NCBI GenBank assembly: GCA_033296885.1
Contig: MU863951.1
Location: 62,001-126,000, forward strand
Origin: Triangularia verruculosa
Taxonomy: Eukaryota > Ascomycota > Sordariomycetes > Sordariales > Podosporaceae
Length of the DNA stretch: 64,000 nt
Reading direction: 5' to 3'
Numbering within the stretch: position 1 is the stretch's first letter; each line of letters begins with the position of its first letter. This document shows, in pieces, positions 45,138 through 57,500 of this stretch. The translations under genes and the position numbers were made by a program. Below the pieces are notes generated by a model, which saw nothing but the letters and a program-made list of their open reading frames with translations, made no database searches and was not told where the DNA came from.

Positions 45138-46838
45138 CTAGGAACTTGTTGCGTAACCCGACGGAAGCTCAAGGATGACCCCCGAGCGGGTCTGAAGTGT
45201 TGTAAAGTTGGTGGCGGTCTTCAGAGAGTCCACCTTCACCTTCAGGTCCTTATAGACGGTGCAAAACGCGAGGATGCTATCGACCGCAGTATCCGGGCTA
45301 CATTCACCGACGGGCACATGGCCATCATCAATCCCTAAGCCTTGAAGGAGCCGCCTCCGCTCACTTATAGATATGTGTTTGGAGTCAAGTGGCTTCCGGA
45401 GAACCCGTGAGCAGAACAGAGCGGCGAATGCGACGTCCGCCTTCTTGAGAGCATCGCTAAGCTGTCCGATGGTTTTGATCACTATAGGTTGGAGTATGTC
45501 AATGCACTATCACAAGGAAACAATTGTCCATAGAATGGTGCGAGTAAAGTTACTTACAGCCGTTGACGTGGTTATTGTGCTTGGAGACCTGGTATCTCTG
45601 GTGGATGTGGAGAAGAAGAGCTGACCCCGTAAATGCCCCTGCTACACAAAACATTTCCCCTGTGAAATGGCTGGCAATCATGGCGATGGCAATTATACCG
45701 GCATTCAAGGCACCAGTGAACGGGTTGGTCTCACTCGCTTTGAGGGCGACCAACTGGTTGGTCACGACCCGCATCTGGTTTTGAAAGGCAGAGAGAGCAA
45801 CGGATGCATTGCGCGCATGAATCATGGCCTCGTAGAGGTTTTGCGGTGAGACTGATGGCATTTTCGGTCAGCTTTGAGCGGGATGACCATACCAAGTGGG
45901 TGTCAGAGCCTGAGGAGAGTCTTGAACTTACCACGCCCCGAGTTTGAGGACAGGCACTCGACAATGTGCTCCATGGTCTCGGTGACCTGGATAAAGGCAC
46001 TGAATTGCTCATCGGCCTTTGTCCAATCCCTCGAGATGTTTTGTCGGATGTCTGACCCCGCTGCCTGCTCGAACAGCTCTCCAGTATTGCCGGCCTCAGC
46101 CCACTGAGTGCAAACCTCGTTGTATCTGTCCCTGGACTTTCCCGTCAACCAATCCTTGGTAGAATTGATGATTAAACACGCCGTGTCGATACCCAGGGGG
46201 ATCGATTGGGCCATGGACATGACGGTGAGGCAACTATGCGACACACGGTAAGGTCAGCTCGAGTACACAATTGTTTGTCTGGAGAAAGGGTTTCCCACAT
46301 TTCTTTGGGTATATTGCTCGAAGGTGTCACAGAGCCCACCGTAGACGTTGTAGATGCCGCGACCTCCAGTGATTTCAGAATCTTGACGTGGGTGTTGCTG
46401 AACTTGGTCGCATCGGGTATGGTCGCATCGGAGAACGCAATGTTTGTCGGAAAGAGGACGAGCTGATGCGGTTCGCCAGGCCTGACGTCGAAATACTCTT
46501 TGATGAAGGCTGGAAAAGCGCCGGAAAAAGTCTCAACTAAGTCTGAGACAGGATCACTAGATCCTGGCCAAGGAAAGGAGGAAAGGGGGCATAGGAGATC
46601 GACCTTGGACTTGTCAACATGTCCGTCTGCACCTAATCATCAGAGGATGGGCAGTATCACTTACCTCAAGGGGGAAGTAGCCGGCTCCAGGCTGGCGCTC
46701 TTCCACCGTCGGTTGCACTGGGTAAAGGGTCCAGCGCCTCAGCTCTTGCTTTGACGACAGGATTCGGCAGAGCAAATCATTGTCGTCGTAGTTTTGTCGC
46801 CGGATGGAATAATGCCAAACTTGGAGACGATAATCCAT
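45138..46838 (-). CDS. multi-exon protein of unknown function with C-terminal membrane segments; 5' part unresolved
   Basis: The three 3' exons are clear: 46220-45932 (or further upstream), 45851-45558 and 45481-45138, joined by introns with GTAAGT donors, both phase 1. They encode a helical segment, then two hydrophobic stretches (ALNAGIIAIAMIASHFTGEMFCVAGAFTGSALLLH), then a C-terminal domain ending in TAG at 45138. Upstream, a frame to about 46590 (DLVETFSGAFPAFIKEYF) can be joined by a weak GTGGGA donor. A first exon from ATG 46838 (NDLLCRILSSKQELRRWTLYP) also looks genuine. But the join near 46660 is out of register by one base unless an unusual short intron is used. So this is either a gene with a missed splice site or one carrying a frameshift. 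No domain is recognised. It is divergent from the 47407 gene. Confidence 0.5.
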
Positions 46839-47406
46839 GTTGAATCGGATAAGTTACAAGGCAGGCTGGAAGTAAGTTGAGCGTGTACAGCCCAAGACTT
46901 GTGGTGCCACGTCCGGCATTTAACTGTTCGCTGGGTTGGGGTCTTGATGTTATCCAAACCCTCAACATGCTGGCCATCGCTCATCTGGGGGGAGTGGTCG
47001 TTTCAGTCAGCCCTGACCAAACGTGTGGCTGGGTGCTTTGATTTTGTCATTTTGGCTACCTACTTTGTTGTGAGTTCTGAAAGATGACCGCCAGCAGCCT
47101 CATTGCCCTGTCAGCGAATCGACGCCGTCCTGAGAACCCACTCATGTCTCACCGATGTCACTTTTGGGGCCGGTTGGTAACCATGACGGCCCTCACCGTC
47201 TTTGAGCAGACCACGGTGAATCCTGCATCTTGCCTGATGTGCCCCGTCTCTGTCACGCACCTCTCCCGCTGCCTTCAATTGAAACGGCAAATGTTGACAG
47301 CGTACTAGCATGCGAACCCGGATTAAAAAAGCCCTGGCCGGGTGGTTGAAGTGATATTGATGATTTAACAGCGGTCTCACACTCCTCGGAGTGCAGGGAC
47401 AACTGG
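46839..47406. other. divergent promoter region
   Basis: Between the minus-strand membrane protein gene and the plus-strand duplicated-module gene. No gene-like frame of its own. Confidence 0.4.
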
Positions 47407-48694
47407 ATGTGGCTTGTGCTTGCGATGCTCACTGTTGCGTGGCTTGGCAAGAAATGGATGTCTCACTTTGTCAAAGAAATTGAGGACACCGTTTTAGGTA
47501 GATTCGGCTTTCTTTGTCAGAATACGAACGACGGCGTCAGAGAACATGGAACAGGACCACCCCAGTTTCTGCCACCCCATGCACCGTCTCACCCGCCACG
47601 ATTCCATCACCTATCGCTTCACTCTGACCCCAAACCCCTTGAGAAACCTGAAGCACCACCGGGTAGAATGGCCTTGACTGCAAATGACGAGGATACGCCC
47701 ACGCAGCTCAGCTCGCGGATGACCTTACACGGATCGGCGCTCGAACAAGCTGACCACTGGCGCACTACGTCCGACAGCGATCAGTTACGGTCATTCTTCG
47801 AAGCCGAGAGGCGATTCGTCGAGCACAACCCGAACGACTACATTGACCACACCAATGCGATCAATGGCCCCGTCGACCGTCCTGCCGGGTCCGGCGACGA
47901 CGGATTGGCCTCGACTGCCAACGATGAGGATGCACCCACGCAGCCCAGTCTGCTGATGACCTTACTCGGACCGGCGCTCGAACATGCTGACCGCTGGCGC
48001 ACTACGTCTAGCAGCTATGATCTGGAAATCATCTTCAGCGTCGAGAGGTGGTGGGTCGAGTATTACCTAGACAAGTATATTCACCGCATGGATGCGATCA
48101 AGAGCACCGTCGGCCCTCCTCTCGGGCCCGATGACGACGAGGTGCTCCAGTCCCACCTTAACCACGCCACGATGTACCGCAACTACCTGCTCAGCCACCT
48201 CATCCGGATGGAAAACATTGTTCGCCGCTTCCAGCACGCCTACCCCTCCGCGAAGACGCCAAGATTCCCACTCGACCTCTCTTTGGCGATAAAGTAAGCC
48301 TGACCTGTGTTCTCGGCTCGATCAAATGATGGAAGCGTCTGGATGCTGACAATCACATTTCGATTTGTTCAGGGTCATCATGGCATTGTCTTCGTGGACT
48401 CACCTTGCCACCTCGCGCCGCTTTGACTTCGTATGCATCACCGCCGTGGTCAGCGGCATCGTTGGAGGTTTTGCCATCGCTGCGCCGCCAGTCTTGAGAC
48501 TATACCACGGATGGCAACTTGGGGAGATGATCCACAAGATTCGGATTTTGAAGAAGAGGATTGCTGATGGACTGGATCCAACACCGTACAGGCAGTTGGC
48601 CAAGAGTTCTTGCTATAGTAGCTTGACGTGGGTATCGGAGTCTGTTGAGTTGGTGGATGTGGTGGGGAACGTGAGAGTGACAGAGGAGCTTTAA
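47407..48694 (+). CDS. predicted membrane protein with internal 79-residue duplication
   Basis: Exons 47407-48293 and 48373-48694 give 402 residues, intron 79 bases, phase 2. A hydrophobic N-terminus (WLVLAMLTVAWLG) could be a signal or anchor. Residues about 88-245 hold two copies of a 79-residue module, each starting A-x-TANDED(T/A)PTQ and containing (H/R)WRTTS and a Glu/Arg/Phe-rich helix. At DNA level the copies begin at 47671 and 47908, offset 237 bases, with high identity in the first half. A helical segment follows, then a transmembrane stretch (VCITAVVSGIVGGFAIAAPPVL) and a basic KIRILKKRIADGL region. No known domain recognised. It lies in the island of HET/NLR-type genes. Confidence 0.6.
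47671..48144 (+). repeat. tandem 237-bp coding duplication, two copies
   Basis: Copies 47671-47907 and 47908-48144 are adjacent and in frame. The first about 120 bases are highly alike (ACTGC, GA(C/T)GAGGAT, CCCACGCAG, ATGACCTTAC, GCGCTCGAACA, TGGCGCACTACGTC); the second half has diverged more. Confidence 0.85.
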
Positions 48695-48896
48695 TGGCGA
48701 GAAGCGGTGGTGACTAGGTAGGTAGAAACCTGTTGTCGGGGGCCTGTCTTCTTAATCCGATAGTTTGGCAACTGTTCGTCTACACGATTGCCAACAAGTG
48801 CTGAAGACGAAGTGATATGATGCGTGACTTATGAGGTACCTGGTACTTACGTAGGTCGACTGTCTTTGTCATTTGATGCTAGTGAAGTGTGCAAAA

Positions 48897-48904
48897 GTCC
48901 CAAT
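48897..48904 (+). repeat. 8-bp target-site duplication, left
   Basis: GTCCCAAT, repeated exactly at 49239-49246 on the other side of the element. Confidence 0.75.
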
Positions 48905-49238
48905 CAGGGTGGACAATGAGATGAGATGAGCCAAGCCGGGGTCCAGGCCTCGGCTTGGCTTGAGGCCATCACGGTTAATCTCATCCCACTAGCTTGCAAG
49001 CCAGCCGGAGGTGGTTTTTCCGTTCCGGTAGCGGCCCCGGGAGCCGACGTGGGGGGGGGGGGGTCCCGGCCCGGGTTCGGTCCGGATCGGCCGACACTTA
49101 AACCAGCCGATATATATATATAGCCCTAACCCTTGAAGGCTTGCAAGCCGTGAGCCAAGCCGACCATTGAGCTTGACTTGGCTCACGAGCCCATCCCATG
49201 AGATGAGTCAAGCCTGGGTCATCTCATTGCCCACCGTG
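48905..49238. mobile_element. hAT-like MITE, 334 bp
   Basis: The left end CAGGGTGGACAATGAGATGA matches the inverted right end (CACGGTGGGCAATGAGATGA) at 18 of 20 positions. The element is bounded by an exact 8-bp duplication GTCCCAAT. An 8-bp target duplication and termini starting CA(G/C)GG are the hallmark of the hAT superfamily. Inside are repeated subterminal motifs in both orientations (GAGCCAAGCC/GGCTTGGCTC; palindrome GGCTTGCAAGC), as hAT transposases bind. It has no coding capacity, so it is non-autonomous. A run of 13 G (49051-49063) lies near the centre. It sits in the promoter region of the HET gene and could influence its expression. Confidence 0.8.
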
Positions 49239-49246
49239 GTCCCAAT
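49239..49246 (+). repeat. 8-bp target-site duplication, right
   Basis: GTCCCAAT, identical to 48897-48904. Confidence 0.75.
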
Positions 49247-49310
49247 GAGAGCTGTTTATTGAGACTTGTTTAGGGAGGAAAAAAAAGGAGGCAGGTATGC
49301 GCTAAGAAGT

Positions 49311-51768
49311 ATGTTGGTGATGGCAACAGCACCTCATTGGTTCGGTGAGGTGGGGAACCGACGTTCGAGTGTTGGATGTTGGTGCTGCTCGGCAGACCTA
49401 AGAAATTGCATGAAATTCGGCATGAAAACGCAGACCAGACCTCGCTTTTCCTCCGGCGCCCAATTCATGATCAGCGACTCACTGAATGTAATCCAGAGGA
49501 TGACGTCGATCCCGAGTAGTTCCCACGCTGGCATGACTCTGTGGGATCACCGACTATGGACCTTCAAGAAAAGCTCGCTCGACATTCCGCCAGATCTTCC
49601 AGACAGGTTCAAAGACATTCAGCTTGAGGACAGTGAGGATGAAGTCGACGAAGACAACAGCAGTGATTTCGACCTAGACCGCTGTGTCAAAAGCCATCCG
49701 GATGACAAGTGGCTCAAATATGTCGACGCACCTCACACCTGTGATCTCTGCGGCAAACTCGTTATTCGGGAAGATCGGCTACCCAGCAACGCCCTAGGGC
49801 CAGGTGGTCGATGCATTCTCCGTGTGCGGATGTCAGATAAGAAGATGTGGAAAGCGGGGAGGAAGTGCCCGTTGTTTCGTTACCTCTGCTCTGTATTTCA
49901 GGAAGGACGGCGCCTGAGACCACATAGATACTCAGTGTATGATGCTGTTGCAAGCGACGTCGATCTGGGGATCAGTTACCCTCCAAGTAGCAGCCCGCGA
50001 GGAGATTTGTTTATGGGGGTTGTCGATGGGAAGATTAAGTTTTTGTATCGCTGGCCCAGGTTTCTATATGATGACCAAGACTCACCCGCTGGTGATACTC
50101 TTCTGCCATTGCCTGGTAAGTGTGACCCTGCGAATAGCGTTTAAGTAAGGTACCTAACTACCATGCTCACATACCAATTCAGAAGCCCTCTATTATACTC
50201 GCGTTGCTTCAGACTGGGCCTACTCCAGAGCCAAGAAATGGATCGAGGACTGCACCTTGAACCACACCAGCTGTCGACTCGAACCATCTGGCTTCGTCCC
50301 AACAAGACTACTGGATGTAGCAGCGATTCGAGGCAACAATATTTGTCTTGTCGAGTCCAAGACGGTACCAAACATTCAGAAATCTGCCAGATGGGCAGCT
50401 TTGAGCTATGTCTGGGGCGGTCTACAACCAGTGAGAACCCTCGAAGCGAATATCAACGACCACCGCAAGGGGATCCCGCTGGACAGATTGCCCCCCACCA
50501 TCCAGCATTCCATTACAGTCTGCCAGAACATCGCTATCCCATATCTATGGATCGACTGTCTCTGCATCATCCAAGATGACAATGACGACCTGGCAGTCGA
50601 GCTCCAGTTCATGGCTCAGATCTATCAGCACTCCACCGTGACCATCAATGCCGCATCTGCTGCCTCGGTACACCAAGGCTTTCTTCAAGACCGGCCGCTG
50701 TACTTCTACGAGGATACAATCCAGCCCGTCCAAATCAACTTTGAACCATCAAAATGTAGCGCCAACGCAGGCGTCACCGGCTTCCTTCTAAAGAACAACC
50801 TCAGCTACGCCCTCCAAGATTTCGACCCTATCCGCACCCGAGCCTGGACCTACCAAGAACGTAAACTCCCCATCCGGTCCCTCCACTACTCCACCGCTGG
50901 CATCGAGTGGTCCTGCCGTCACCTTGTAGCCAGCACGGTCACCAACACCGAAAAGCCGTACGACGACAGGTTACTTGGCGAGGGTCCCACACTTGCCGGT
51001 CAAGAACTGACGCCTTGGTCCGTCATCGTGCAAGACTATACCCACCGTAAGCTCTCGTTCCCAAGCGACAAGATCACGGCTGTCTCTGCCATCGCCGCGA
51101 TCTACCACCAAGAGCAGCAAAAGACGTACGTGGCCGGGCTGTGGAAAGAAGATATGCCCGGTTGTCTCATCTGGCACGTCGGTCCGAGCGAGGTGAAGCC
51201 CCGGTATGAGATGTACACCGGTCCCAGCTGGTCATGGGCGTCGACAGACTCACGGGTATCCTATCAGCTGGCGTCGAACGAGGAGGGGGTTGTGTACCAT
51301 TCTACTGTTTGGAAGGCTGAAGCGGAGCCTGCCATGCCCAAGGCCAGGTTCGCGGCGGTGAAGAGTGCGTTTTTGCTTCTCCGGGGGCGGGTCCATCGGG
51401 CTGCTTTGGAGATTGGCTTTGGAACAGTTGGCTCCGAGATGACGAAAAATGTAAAGGTGACTGTGATTGGGGTTGGGCCATATGCAGACAAGATTGGAGT
51501 CAGGCTTGACGCCTGGGAGGATGGATGGCTGGGTGATTCGGGGTTGGTTAGTGTGGAGGTGTTATTGCTGCCGCTGTTTGAGCGGACGAAACATGATGAT
51601 GATATGGGGAGGCCAGGATGGGGAGGTCTCGTGCTTGTTGAGGCGAAACAGGGAGCATATCGTAGGATTGGCTTCTTCACGGAGTATTTCTATAAGCGGA
51701 CTGTTGGGAGGGTGTCGTTTGCGGATTTTATTGTTGGTGCTGAAGAGAAAGATCTTTTTATAGTGTGA
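49311..51768 (+). CDS. HET-domain (heterokaryon incompatibility) protein
   Basis: Exons 49311-50115 and 50183-51768 (intron 67 bases, phase 1). With the first ATG the product has 796 residues; starts at 49410, 49422 or 49500 are also possible, and the 5' end is uncertain because the MITE lies just before it. The HET domain begins near residue 338: ARWAALSYVWGG, then PYLWIDCLCIIQDD...DLAVELQFMAQIYQHSTVTINAASA and RTRAWTYQERKLPIRSLHYS. An N-terminal region has an acidic run (EDSEDEVDEDNSSD) and a Cys pair C-x2-C (HTCDLCGK). HET proteins act in fungal non-self recognition and can trigger cell death; the domain is TIR-like in fold. It lies directly beside an FTA2-type gene and an NLR. Confidence 0.85.
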
Positions 51769-51960
51769 GGGCCCTGAAAAGATCTGTACCTAGGTGGAGA
51801 GGTCTATCAACTATCTTGTAATACCACCTACTCTTATCTTTAATGGTTTATATCTGTGTTGAAGCCTCCCACATTTTGCCCAAGGCGTGGCAGAAAAGAA
51901 TCATTTAGGGCTTGCCAAAGACAAGATAAGCCACACTAGCACTATCTCATTACTGCTGTC

Positions 51961-53048
51961 TCAGTCTGACTCTTCCTGGTCGTCAGCAGACCTGTAGAGG
52001 TCTTGCTCGATAAAGGTATCAGCCGCCACTAAATCCTCCTCCCACTTCCGCCAATCATATTGACTCGGGTCAGCACCTTTCTCCCCCTCTCCCCCGTACC
52101 AGCCGGCACAAAGTTCCAAGTCTGGTGGTATATCGGGTGGAGAATCGAGAGGCGTGTTCTCCTGCCACGAGGAGATGGCCTCTAGCAACTCTTGGGGATC
52201 CTCCACCCTCAGCCAGTCAAGGCTGTCTGGGTTGATGTCGAGGCAGGGATGATACATTGTCCACGCTCGGCTGAAGTCCACAAGCTTGCCATTCATGTAA
52301 TTGCGAACATGCAAGTCCCTGACAAGGATCCCAAGTTTGTGCAGCTCCTCCACCTCGCTCCACAGTTGAGACACCTGTGGTTGACTGAAGTGACCGAGTC
52401 CGGATGGGATGAATTCCTTGACAATGGCGTAAATCGGATGGCCTCGATGCTGCTCAGACCGACACCAGAAATTGTTGCCATTCAGATGACTGTCAGGCTC
52501 ATCCAGAAGACTGTCAGGCTCATCCAGCTGTTCATCATCTACACCCATGGCCAAGGTGACCTCGACTTCTTGCTCTTGCGTCAGCAAGAGATAGCCGTGA
52601 CTTTTCACTGCGAGATCTTCCCGTTCATCCTGCTTCAGCCTGCCATATGCACGACACTCGCAGCTGAACGGCGTCAAATAATCGACATAGAACTCGGGTT
52701 TTGCAAGTCGAGCCTCTGCGTACTTGCCGCTAGTTTTCGACAGAGTCTGCCATGTGCGGAACAAGAACTGTTCACTGCCAGTCAGTATGAAATTCAGAAG
52801 AGCTGCAAATGCTATAGCAACCTGGAACACACCATCTTCAGGGCATATGGGCCACGGCCGTCAATGTTTACTTTCCAGACCTTGAAATCTCGGTCTTCCC
52901 CTGCGCCGACAAACTCGAGGAAGTCAATCTCAGCATGGCCAGTGAGTGTAAAGGGCTGCAGCTTTGGACCTGGAACCCGTGGAAGAGGGACGGCGGGTGC
53001 TGTCGGCGGTAGTGGTAGGTGGGACTCTGAAGCCATTGGTGTTATCAT
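51961..53048 (-). CDS. FTA2-type kinase-like protein (PF13095 family)
   Basis: Minus-strand exons 53048-52833 and 52767-51961 give 340 residues; the 65-base intron has GTGTGT and CAG. The pattern matches the fungal FTA2-like family: GPKLQPFTLTG, IDFLEFVGAGEDRDFKVWKV, YALKMF, YLTPFSCECRAYGRLK, IVKEF and a catalytic-loop-like GILVRDLHVRNYMNGKLVDFSRA. This is a diverged kinase fold. The family name comes from a Schizosaccharomyces pombe Sim4 kinetochore subunit, but the many filamentous-fungal copies need not have that role. A 21-base direct repeat at about 52489-52525 duplicates the DEPDSLL segment. The gene is convergent with the HET gene (192-base gap) and divergent from the NLR. Confidence 0.75.
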
Positions 53049-54530
53049 GAGTTGTCTCTCTGAGTCTACCTAGTCAGCGCGACAGACAGCTGCCGCCCAA
53101 GTCTTCAGTTCCCTGGTCCCAGACATAGGTATGAAACCCCGCTCGCCCTAGGACTGCCAGGCCAGGGATTGGCCCCTTGTGCCGGATCAAGTGGCTGCAT
53201 ACTGCACAGTGTGTGAAACGAAAGGTGAACGCCTACCTTATGGTTAGATAGATAAGGTACAGCTACACTGAGCTAAACTCCTTTATCCGGGCACTTTTGT
53301 CCTGCTTTCCCGGAGGTCCACATCACTCCTTTCCATTTCGTTTCTAGAGAGCTCAGAGTACTGCTGTTCCGTTAATACCTCCTGAGCACTGTCCATAGAT
53401 TCCATCTCAAATGGGCTTCCAACATCCAAAGTAAGACTCTTCGCGCACATCTCACTGACCATCCCTGGGTCCCGGTCAGTTTTCAAGCTTTCGGCCGCTG
53501 TGATTTGAAAGCGAGAATTGCCGTGGACCGTGCTAGCCTTTTTCTCCCCGTGCTAGGTCTAGGTGTTCTGTTCACTCCTTTCACTGGCCACAGAGCCTTA
53601 TTCGCACTCCTGTATATCTACCAGGTCAGTCGCTCTCTTCAGGTTTCGATATATTTATTACACATCTATCATCACGTATCACTAGGTAAGGTACCTATCT
53701 CCCCACTGCTTATACACTAATGCAGGGCAAGCTGTGAATTCGACTGGAAAGCGGTCGAAAGTGCGGCATCTAGTGCGCTAATAAATGGAGAATAATTAGG
53801 GGCTGCAGAGTTGTCCATATGATTCCAGCAATCACTCGCCTCTTGCACACAGGGCGGATGAAGCTGACACGCAGAAGGGAACATTCTATGATGAAGGACT
53901 TAAAAGGTGGTATAGAGCTAGGCCATAGACAAAGTACCCACCTACCTTACCTAATATGCCGTGAATGATCAGCATTTGTTCCCTGGGCACGGTCGGTATG
54001 GCTTCCGGTTTCGCAGCCTGCTGTGCCTCAAACCCTACCAGATGTACGTGTCATGACTCATCAGGGACAAATCACACGGTCAAACCGAAATCCAGGCGGT
54101 GGAGGATACATCACGGGACTGCTGGCGGAGAAATTGGCCTCGCGATGATCGGGTGGCAGTGGCTTGGGAGCACAGCTCGTCGGACTAAATCCGTCTGCTA
54201 ACGCGTGGCTACGTCGTCCGGATCCGCGAAGATCCACATCATGCAAACAGAAGCCACTGAAATCCGATCGAGTTGTTTCGCCAAGACACCCAGATGCAGT
54301 CAGCGATCCATAGCGAGTTTTGTAGCCAATAGAGCCAAGCAACAGATACCCGCTTTGACCACTGGCTTGCGCTTGCAGGAGGCGAAGCTGAGGCTCAAAG
54401 TTGACGGGAATATTTTGGGCCCCAATCCATCTCCTTTCTTGAAACTTATAAGTTGTCCTGTGCTGGGAGGCGGGACCCTAACACATCTTGACTCTCGATA
54501 TTTTCATTACAATCAACGAGACAACGAACC
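53049..54530. other. divergent intergenic region
   Basis: No supported gene. It contains several GGTAAGG/CCTACC-type motifs (53237-53262, 53685-53700, 53938-53955), and the promoters of the FTA2-like gene and the NLR. Confidence 0.5.
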
Positions 54531-57500
54531 ATGTTTGCAGATCCAGAAATTGTAAAGCTTTGGAACGAAGCAGTCGCCGCACATCGAGAAAAGACAAAGG
54601 TTGACTTGGAGAGTACCAACAACAAAGAGAAAACCACCATCTTGGTCGCCTTTTGGGACAGTCTCAAGCCAAAAAAGACCTCTTCAACCATATCTGAAAA
54701 GGCCATCAAGTACGATGACGACGACGAGGGCCGAGTACTAGTAAAACCAGAGCGACGCCAGGTTACCGAACTGGTCGACATCCTCACTGCCGAACACGAA
54801 CAATTCCAGACACTTCGAAATGACGGCGGGAAAATCAGCAAAATTCGGCATGGGCTGGGGAAATTCGCGTCGGTCATGGCCGGTGTCGGCCCAGTCCTCG
54901 AGAGGGTCAGCGAAGACACCCCCGCAGCGATTGTTGCCATTGCCTTCACACACATTATGACGTCTTTCACCGAGGTGACAGCTGATCTCGACCTCATCCA
55001 AAACCTATTCGACATCATGAGTTCCTTCGCCGAGAGGCTGGGTCTCCTCAGAAGAGTGCCTCAAGAGCAACGATTCCGGAATCTGATCTTGAAAACCTTC
55101 ACTCGCATGCTGGAGTTTTGCACTCGAGCTCACCTGCGGCTCAAAAGGGACAAGTATAGAGTCAAGGAATGGGCCAAGGCTTTGTTTCGAGGGCAGGATG
55201 GCGAACTCAAAGAAGCCTATGACCGCGTCGTCACCGCGATTGATGATATGGGCTCCGCCATCGTGGCGCAGACCTTGGCCTCCGTCCTGGACTTTGAGGA
55301 CAAAACCGAGAAGATGCTACAGCGCGGCTTCTCCAGGATGGATAGCGGCTTCAGAAGGGTGAACAGTGGTCTTTCAATGGTTTTGAGCAATCAGCGTTAC
55401 GAGACACAGCGAGGGCAGAGGAGGGACGAAGAGCAGCGTGGGTTCCGCGAGGAAATCCGACAGCACAATGATCGCATTTTCAACATGCTTGTGGGGAAGA
55501 GCGCAAAGTCGTCTGGCAGCTCTGATGCTAGAAGGTACAACTCGCTGGCCATAATCACAAGGTCGCTCTTCACTGGCGCCGAGGAGTTGATCCAACAGCG
55601 CTGGGTGAGGATGGAGAGGGAGTTCGTCAAAGAAACCTTTGCATGGTTTGATGAGGGGTTTGAGACGTTGAAAAAGATGGAAAGCGGTGTGGTATATATC
55701 CGGGGGGAGTCCGGCATGGGCAAGAGCTTCTTTTCCTTCGCCATCTACTCCCGACTGGCTCAAGAATTCGAGAACGACCCATCGACCTCTGTGGCCACCT
55801 TCATATTTGACGAGAACTTCGAGAAGCTAGAGAAGGTAGAGAACACGCTCTACTTCTGCTCAGCGCAAATCGCGGCCACAGACAATAGCTACCGACAGCA
55901 TATTCAAAATCTGGTGGACAACGACGAGGAGAAGAAGTGGAAAGAAGCTCCCTGGCAGGAACTCTTCGCCTCCAAGTTCCCCAAGGAGATAGCTGGAGGG
56001 TCCAAGGCCGAGAAGAGGCTTTATCTTATTTTGGACGGGATTGATCAACTCGAAAACGATCAGGTTAATGAGCTCTGCCGTTATATCAAGCAGAGCCAGA
56101 ATCTTCGCATCATTTTTGTCCTCTCGGGGACCAGAGATGCGAGAAAACACGTCCCGAGAGTTGACCACACCATTGCACTGGAGCCGAATGTACTGTCGGC
56201 TGATTTCGGGTTACTTGTAAAGTCTCGTATTGAGTTGTACCCCGGGCTTGTGGGACTTCGCCCATCCCTCAAACAAAAGGTTGCCTCAGCGATGGAGATG
56301 TCTGCAGACTCGTTCTTCTACGTTAGCTACGTGCTGCGCCAGCTCAATACCATGAGAATCGGATCATTGGTTGAAAATTCACTTCGACCGGTTGCACTTC
56401 CTCGCAATACCGATGCCATCTATCATCAACTCTTCCAAGAGTGTGAGCAGTACTACACAAGCGCCAACGAGAAGAGGGCGTTGGGTTACCTTTTCACCTG
56501 GCTTGCCTACTCTTATGACCGTGTGAGCCTCGATGCAGCGCAGAGAATCGTTGACCTGGTCATGGTATCGATCCTGGGGGACAACAAGACACATCTCGAC
56601 ATCAAGACTGAAATATTGGGAAGGCTCGCCAAGTAAGTACATCTTAACTTCAACAAAAGAACGACTAGGTCTAATTTTCCCCCATAGAATACTGTCATTT
56701 GCCGAACCAGAGGATGTTACCTTGTTTCCAGAAGACCCAGACGGCGATACAGACGACGACGATCAGAGCACTAGCACTAGAGTTCCCAAGAAGAAAAGCA
56801 ACCTTGCGCCACAGGTTTTGGTGAGCTTCCAACAACACTCATTGCGGGACTATTTTACCCGGCGCCACGATCCTGCCACCAGTAGCGATCTTCAACCCAC
56901 CGAGCATCAGGCCCACATCAAGATGTTCAAATTGTCATCGGTCATCCTCACCATGCCCCTAAAATCATCCGAAACAGGTCCAGACCAGGACTTGATTACC
57001 GTGGCCACAAAATACGGATTCTACCACTTTGTTCAGGCCCAACCATTGACTTCAGATGAAGAAGTGAAGATCGTCGCCCAGGATCTGTACGTTCTTCTTG
57101 GATGCGGCGATCAGGGCCTAAGAAGAATCGAACGGCAATTCGAGTTTCAACAAGACTCGGCCGATGTCGAGGATTACTGCAGTATCTTTGGCTCTTCCGA
57201 CGGCGAGGTCTCAGAAGTCCTTGACGCCTTGATCACTCTAGGATCAAAGGTCTCTAGTTTACCGCCACAGTCTCAGCCGTCTGATGCAGCTCTGAAGTGG
57301 ATCAAAGCCACGCTCAAGAGTACTTCATCCATTCTCAGCACTGTTGCCATGGGTCACATTCGAAACTGGCTTGACAGCGATAAAACCGTGGTCTCATGTG
57401 ACGCCTTTGCCGGGTTCAGATTCGCCCATGTGGCTTTGTGCTCTCTGGATGCGAAAGAGCGTAACAAGCTGATAGAAGGTCCCGGCCTGAAGCTAATTGA

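Larger units (their letters stand above)
48695..49310. other. intergenic region carrying a MITE
   Basis: A GGTAGGTAG motif lies near 48717. A complete hAT-like MITE at 48905-49238 fills most of the spacer. The promoter of the HET gene would have to lie in or next to the element. Confidence 0.6.
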
